NCBI GenBank assembly: GCA_034766995.1
Contig: CM068317.1
Coordinates: forward strand, 35,389,749 to 35,453,748
Direction of reading: 5' to 3'
DNA length: 64,000 nucleotides
Source: Acanthacorydalis orientalis
Lineage: Eukaryota > Arthropoda > Insecta > Megaloptera > Corydalidae
Made by a program: the position numbers and the translations under genes. Under the pieces are notes generated by a model. It had not been told where the DNA came from. It worked only from the letters and a program-made list of their open reading frames with translations, and searched no databases. Shown piece after piece: positions 57,912 to 64,000 of this stretch (position 1 is the stretch's first letter; each line of letters opens with the position of its first letter).

Positions 57912-58015
57912 AGTGGGTGTTTGAATTTATGGTGACTATAAATTCGTAGGTTGTGGATTTGATCCTGGTTATCGTCAGATGGTAATCTAGTTCTCGGGTC
58001 ACTAACTCTTTACAC
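57912..58015 (+). repeat. Possible tRNA-derived SINE remnant
   Basis: GACTATAAATTCGTAGGTTG followed by TGGATTTGATCCTGG resembles the anticodon arm, variable loop and T arm (B box) of a tRNA as kept in insect SINE heads (…AGGTTGTGGGTTCGATCC…). The A box is not convincing and the acceptor stem does not pair, so it is not a functional tRNA. Confidence 0.3.
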
Positions 58016-58439
58016 GTGTTTCAATTAATTAAATATATATTTTCAATAAGCAATAGATGTCTGTTAAAACGAATTATTTGATGTTTTATGATACGATTCT
58101 CAAGTTTCATTACTTTTACTTCTAATGTGTTTATGTACTTCTTATATAACATAGATCTTTGAACCATTTTAATTCCAGTTTCATTATAAAATCCTCAATA
58201 TTACATATTTTTGTTGGAAATAAATATTCAAACGAGAAATTATATATATATATATATATCACAAAAGTGAACTTATCGATCAGTATTTCAGTGTGTTAGT
58301 ACATAAATAAAGAAATCTCTAAGTTAATGTTTAAAAATAATTATTAAAAAAATTAAAATTTTAATTTATTGTCAATTCAATTATGCTAACAATAATAATG
58401 GGATACTGACTAATTTTAATTACACCACAAATCAATACA

Positions 58440-58630
58440 CCAAATACCATATTTTTGTTTATTGAAATATTTAATATGGATAACAGTTTATTCACACTTA
58501 TTGATGGTATTGTTATCGAAATATGCATTATGTATCAAAATAAACAGTAATCAATTACTGGATATTTTGGTAAATGTTTTTGTAGTGTGCAGGGTGTTAA
58601 TTCATTTGTGTAAGCGAATTTAATCAGTGT
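58440..58630 (+). repeat. Dispersed repeat, family R copy 3
   Basis: Similar in block order to 32520-32690: ATTGTTATCGAAATATGCAT, ATCAAAATAAACAGTAATCA, then GGTGTTAATTCATTTGTG. Divergent, no coding capacity. Confidence 0.45.
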
Positions 58631-58910
58631 CAAACAATCATTGTGTATTTTGACATTAAATTTTAATAACACATTTTGGATAATACTTATTTTTTTAATA
58701 ATTTCGTATTCTAAAAAAATATTGCAATAGCAATTTATTTATTTTTAAATGAAATTATTTTTTACTAGAATTATTTCTTCTTATAGGGATTATAATAAGA
58801 GATTTAATGATTGGATTAAGGTTGAGTTGTTTTTTAATTAAATTAATATTTATTCAAAGTTCACCTTCGTTAATTATTTTATAATGTTATTATTACGTAA
58901 AGAAATAACA

Positions 58911-58932
58911 TATCTATCTATCTATCTATCTA

Positions 58933-58992
<60 letters not shown>
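58911..58992. repeat. (TCTA)n(TA)n compound microsatellite
   Basis: About six TCTA units run into about 58 bp of TA. Confidence 0.95.
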
Positions 58993-58999
<7 letters not shown>

Positions 59000-60256
59000 A
59001 TAATCTAATGACCAAAAAAGTATATATTAAGAAACTATTACAATTATTTAGTAAAATAAATAGAAAAAAGACGTTTAGTATCAACATCAAGACAATGAAG
59101 TACAATTAGCTTTGTTTGTACGACTTAACGAGCAATCAAAGAAATTATTAGAATATAAAAGTAGTAATTTTATATAAATACAAAAAGAGGCGTTTAATTG
59201 CAAATGATATATCTTTCGAGTAAGTATCTTAAATGTTATTACCATTAAATAACAATTTATGTTTTAAATGAATAAAGAGTTTTCCCATATAAAATATATA
59301 TCTGAAGATGATGACAATCAACGGTGAATTACTGACCACTGATCATTTAGTGTTGAAATAAAATGCGATCATTAAATAAACGATTGAAAAAGAGAATGAC
59401 ATGAAAGTTCACGCGACTGTTTATTTCCGTATGACTAGAACACCTCTTCTAGTGATTAACTGTGTGAAAGAGTCGGCGACGCCTACCTTTATTCGTCACA
59501 CGAGAGTAAGTAAATATTTCGCATCGGTGCAAGAAAGCCATTTGGATTGCGTTAAGTAATCCATGTACACATATATGTAATATGCATATGACGGTCAGGG
59601 TCAGAGAGTAAAATACCCATTCAAGATCTTAAGTGCTGAATTATGTTTGTTTATTTAATTGTTCTAATAATTGTCTTTGTTTTAATATTGTTTCGAAACG
59701 GAATTCGTTATGAGTACGAATTTGAATGTGGGATGTGTATTTTTGTTTGTTTTTAGAAATAGTGAGTGAACCTTAAATTGATAAATATATTACTTTTAAT
59801 ATTTAATTTTTTTATAAAGTACCTATTAGAATTTTATTCTTTTCTCTTTTTAGCTTTATTTTATTAGAATATTTTATTTTTTAACTATGTATATTATTGA
59901 AGATAAAAGAAAAATGTGAAAAAAGACCAAAAGTAAAGATACGGAATAGTAAAACGGATAAAATTCGAATCAATTATTATGTTTTATATTATAAGAAAAT
60001 ATTAAGTATTAGGTCATGAAATGTAAAAGGTTAAAAGAGTTAAGAAATGAGTATGATTTAACAAACAATCTAATGCTCATGAGTGGACAATAGAATAATA
60101 ATAAATTGGTCAAAGTATTTACACATATCAACAAAATTTATTAATTAATAAAGACTGTTTTAAAAATACGTGGGAGATTGTTCGAAAAAATATAATTAAT
60201 TGTTTTGAATTACAGACGAATTAATTTTTATCATCATATAATTTTAATTTTATTTC

Positions 60257-60259
<3 letters not shown>

Positions 60260-60319
<60 letters not shown>
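60260..60319. repeat. (TA)n microsatellite
   Basis: TA run of about 60 bp, followed by GGGGATTC. Confidence 0.95.
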
Positions 60320-60322
<3 letters not shown>

Positions 60323-60349
60323 GATTCAATTTAGACTTCCACATGGATA

Positions 60350-60476
60350 GATAGATATTTAAATTTTAATACAATAACTATTTAAAATAAAATACAACAT
60401 AACAAAACTAAAGTTTAAAATATTATAAAAAAATATATAATCGAGTATTAATTATTAAATTTTACTTTCTCAACCA
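60350..60476 (+). repeat. Duplicated block, copy 1
   Basis: About 127 bp starting after GATAGATA. It matches 60590-60714 nearly throughout, including AAAATACAACATAACAAAAC and the end TTTCTCAACCA. Confidence 0.85.
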
Positions 60477-60477
<1 letters not shown>

Positions 60478-60526
<49 letters not shown>

Positions 60527-60588
60527 ATATATATATATATATATATATACAGAGAGAAAGATACATAGATAGATAGATAGATAGATAT
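60478..60588. repeat. (ATCT)n(AT)n...(GATA)n repeat
   Basis: About 48 bp of ATCT, then AT to 60549, a short AGAGAGAAAG spacer and GATA repeats. The ATCT and GATA blocks are reverse complements and could fold on each other. They separate the two duplicated blocks. Confidence 0.95.
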
Positions 60589-60589
60589 A

Positions 60590-60714
60590 TAGACATTTAA
60601 ATTTTTATACAATAAATATTTAAAATAAAATACAACATAACAAAACTAAAGTTTAAAATAGTATAAAAAAAATATCTAATCGAGTGTAATTATTAAATTT
60701 TAATTTCTCAACCA
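60590..60714 (+). repeat. Duplicated block, copy 2
   Basis: Second copy of 60350-60476, about 238 bp downstream, with a few substitutions and 1-bp indels. Confidence 0.85.
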
Positions 60715-62190
60715 AAATGCTCTTTGGTTGTAAATAAACTGTCATTAATATCTTAATTTTTTTAGTTCTATAAATAAAATATAAAAAAATAATTAATACC
60801 TAGTTAGATAATATATTGTTAAATAGATCATGTGTCGTAATGAATACTTCCATAAGTATTTATTTCTTTTTTTTTCTAAAAAAAAACAGTAGTTAATTGT
60901 ATTAGTAATGTATTAAAAATACATGTTACTATGAGTACATATTATATTTCTTACGAAAACATATATTTCAGACAAATTATCAGTTATTTATCCATAATGA
61001 ATTAAGCTTAGTGTAATAAATTGTACCAAATGTCTGTCTGTACAGTTGTTGTGTTATTAAAGCTCTTCTTAACAATAATAATTTAATCTTGGTTTGTACC
61101 AAGCATGAACATCGATTCATTTTATAGTTAAATTATTACAAGAACTACGTTTGCGGATAGCTTGATAACGTATTATCGTAGTAATCATCACATCTTTATG
61201 AGGTACGTATATTTGAGATATACAATTGAATACATACAGTGGGTACAGTTAATACCTTCCAGTCCATGTTCTTCCTTGGGGAGGTAGTATATGTATGACT
61301 GGACTAAGAATTTATTATTGTTGGTATTATCTGTACACCACGTTTCATGTTTTGCGAGAGTAAGAAATTTTTTGGTTATTTTTTTTTAAATTATTGTAAT
61401 TATCTTTTATTCGATTTTTTTTATATATTAAATTAAATATTTTTGTTCTGAAAACTAAACAGTATATTACTGAAAAATGTGATAAACTAAAGGTATATTA
61501 CGATTATTGATTTTTTTATCTACTTTTAACAATTTTTTAGTTGGAATACCATTACTAAAATAATTTTTAAAATAATATAATTTAAAAATTAGAATTTTAA
61601 ATTCATTTTTCTCAATTATTCTTTTAATGGTTATAATTTTTTGTGTGACTAAGTTTTCATCGAGTTCTTTGGAGAAATTAATTTTCCGAAATTTTCAATA
61701 AATAGCAGTCAATATGTCGAAATTTTCAATAATTAAGTGTTATTTAATTAAAATTAAATAACATTTGGTTTAGTTACGAAAAATCGGTTATAAATATTTA
61801 AATAAGCTGAGATGCTTTGAAAATAATTTTCTTTTTGTTTAAAATGTTATAAATATTTTGAACAGTTATTACATTGAAAAAATGAATTTATAATTCCATA
61901 CATATTTATGAATATTATTTTGAGTCATTTTTAAAAATTAACAAATTCTGATTTAAGATTTATTAATGAAGTATTTAATCAATTGTTGAAAATAAAAAAA
62001 ATAATAATAATCTAATTCTAAATATTTTCATAGAATTTTAATGAACATAAATTTATTAAAATTATTATCAAATGACAAATATAGTTAGCGTTTCAAAATA
62101 TTATTGAACATGAAAAATACAAATTTTCTGTAGTTATAATTCATGTTTCTCATTTGTATTAAAAAATACCTGAAAGTATTAAAGATGATG

Positions 62191-62193
<3 letters not shown>

Positions 62194-62256
<63 letters not shown>
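62194..62256. repeat. (TA)n microsatellite with flanking direct repeats
   Basis: TA run of about 63 bp. TACCTGAAAGTAT occurs on both sides (62167-62179 and 62261-62273). Confidence 0.95.
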
Positions 62257-62259
<3 letters not shown>

Positions 62260-63790
62260 ATACCTGAAAGTATATAGAAGCGTGTAAAACATATTTTAAT
62301 GACATACTGTAAACATGTTAAATGCATATTGGAGTTCTTAAAAAGGTACCGATAATTTAAAGTAAATAAAATGAATCAAACTGATGTACATAAAAGTTAA
62401 ACATAGAAACAATTCATCATAGTTTGAAATCGATCTCGTGTTGAATTCAAATAATAATAAATCAAAGTGAAGGCGGTGATGTTTGTAATAGCTTCCACTG
62501 AAACTAGTTTTTTTTGCGACCTAACACTTTAAACTAATATCCATTTAAACCAAAACCTATTAGTGTATTAATCAAGAAATGTCGGATCTCTTAACAATGT
62601 TTATATTTAATGAACGGAAAATCATCTAGGCGCTTTGATGATTTTCGATTTTACTATAACTAATAGGTATTTCAGCTATATTTTGTATTTGTATATAATT
62701 TACAACAGAGATTTATGTGACTAGTTAATAACGTTGCTAGTATAAAATTTTCAATCCGAGAAAATATTTTATAGCTAAACTTTATGAGAAGAAATTGACA
62801 AAATTAAACACTTTATAAAAATATATATAAAAGTGTATCCATAAAAGTAAATTTCTAATAAAGTTTTTAAATTAAAAACAGTTTAATAAATTTTATGAAT
62901 ATATATATGTATATATATATATATTCATAATATATATAAAATTTTAATGAAAAATTTTGGGTTTAAGAATCATAAAAATACGGAATTAAGTTCACTACAA
63001 AGTAATTCGTTTCTATAAAAATGGTTATATGTAAAATTTATGCAAAAATAAAAATTACTTCTACAATCTGTAAATATTTTTCAATTATCTACGTTATCTT
63101 CTGTCTTAATTATAATGAATATTTTTTAGATTCATATAAAATAAAAAAAATGATTTTTTAAAATAATTAAAATAAAGAATATATTTTTCTATATATTATA
63201 AAAATGTTTGCGTATAAACTTTTGTTTAATAAATATGTCGTTAATCATTTATACTCGTACATCTTTTTACATAATTTTTATTAAGATTAATTAGAAACGA
63301 TGTCGATTCTAATTGATATATTAAAGAGGATGCTGATTTATTGATTAATTTGACAAAGATTATTAATGTCATTGAAGGACACAAAATAATTTGCCATTAA
63401 TGAATGAAAAATCCTTAAAATAATATATTCTTTTGGTTATTTTTAACAATATTAGAGATTTATTATACATCAGTTATTTAAAATTAAATTAAATTATTTA
63501 CAATTAAATAACTATTTATACATAAATCGTGTATTGATGTGTAAAAATATTCTAATGGAATATTCTAAAAATTGTAATTTTATCATAAATTTGTACAAAT
63601 TGTATTGTAAATAGATATGAATAGGTTTTTGTACAGAACATTTATTTTATTTTTGAATGAAAAATATTAATATAACATTTTCTTGCCTTTTCGTTATATA
63701 ATAGAGTTTACTTATATCTAATATTTTGTACTTATAACATAGATGAAATCAATGAATAAACATGAATATTATGTCTTCAAAAAATAATTA

Positions 63791-64000
63791 TTAGTTCGGG
63801 AGAAAATACTTCCGATTTTTGTTTTCTGAATCCTAATCTTATTTTTTTTTTAATGAAAGTGTTATTTCATCGTGTTCATATAAATATCATTTTTAAGTGC
63901 ATTTTTCGGTCTGTATTTTAATAACAACGGCTTTGGTTTTATTATTAATTTTGCTTCAAATTGTCCTATTGAATTAAAGATGGAAAAAACCAAATAAGAG
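63791..64000 (+). mobile_element. Mariner copy, cut by window end
   Basis: It begins with a diverged terminal repeat (TTAGTTCGGGAGAAAATACT). It then follows the leader of the 55014 copy closely (for example ATTAATTTTGCTTCAAATTG) to ATG at 63980. The reading frame hits TAA after five codons, so this copy is dead too. It continues beyond the window. Confidence 0.85.

Larger units (their letters stand above)
55558..63790. other. Repeat-rich stretch, no supported gene
   Basis: No gene is recognised in about 8 kb. Patches less rich in A/T lie at 56440-56640 (beside a CA/TA tract), 57640-57900, 59390-59580 (52-codon + strand ORF) and 61140-61380. Listed separately: a possible SINE, tetranucleotide repeats, a duplicated block and repeat R copy 3. 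Smaller inverted repeats are at 62555-62668 and 61258-61303. Confidence 0.45.

Overview
The window looks like nuclear DNA from an insect, most probably a hymenopteran (bee-like). The background is extremely A+T-rich. Small islands of coding sequence carry typical eukaryotic splice sites (GT...AG). The recognisable proteins are animal proteins of insect type: a B-type lamin, a Toll receptor and a calpain. Degenerate mariner (cecropia-type), RTE-like and I/R1-like LINE and Tc1-like remnants fit an insect genome. There is no operon structure, CRISPR array or other prokaryotic feature. The species cannot be named from the sequence alone.

Layout. 1-18.8 kb has no gene I can support. It holds a homogeneous 97/98-bp minisatellite (5463-6533), a small inverted-repeat element (3478-3614), an RTE-like LINE remnant between two (TA)n tracts (about 10126-10796), two copies of a dispersed repeat (about 7010 and 11855) and many (TA)n microsatellites. 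At 18.85-21.47 kb is a complete two-exon lamin gene on the + strand, with a CRE-like palindrome and a GC-rich block upstream. Convergent with it, on the - strand at 22.8-24.45 kb, is a small two-exon gene for a SMIM12-type membrane protein of 85 residues. 24.5-36.2 kb is gene-free apart from a second RTE-like fragment (about 32880-33240). In front of the Toll gene lie a duplicated 60-bp block and a perfect hairpin. A single-exon Toll-like receptor (863 residues, + strand) occupies 36244-38835. 38.9-43.0 kb is gene-free with a palindromic MITE-like element. From 43039 to 51940 the - strand carries the last eleven coding exons of a calpain. Its 5' exons, with the catalytic cysteine, are not found in the window. 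The last calpain intron contains a mariner fragment, and the large intron between 46421 and 51517 contains an I/R1-type LINE fragment. 52-64 kb holds no supported gene. It contains a Tc1-like remnant, an internally deleted mariner copy with intact ends, a possible tRNA-derived SINE, a duplicated block flanked by tetranucleotide repeats, and a third mariner copy cut by the window end.

How the genes relate. Lamin (nuclear lamina), SMIM12-like (small membrane protein), Toll (innate immune or developmental signalling) and calpain (cysteine protease) are functionally unrelated neighbours. I see no gene cluster or new multi-gene system. The most unusual content is in the non-coding fraction: the two-variant minisatellite, a very high density of (TA)n tracts (about 40 in 64 kb), unnamed dispersed repeats and duplicated sequence upstream of Toll. 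Boundaries of spliced genes were deduced by reading splice sites and keeping the frame; no transcript data were available.
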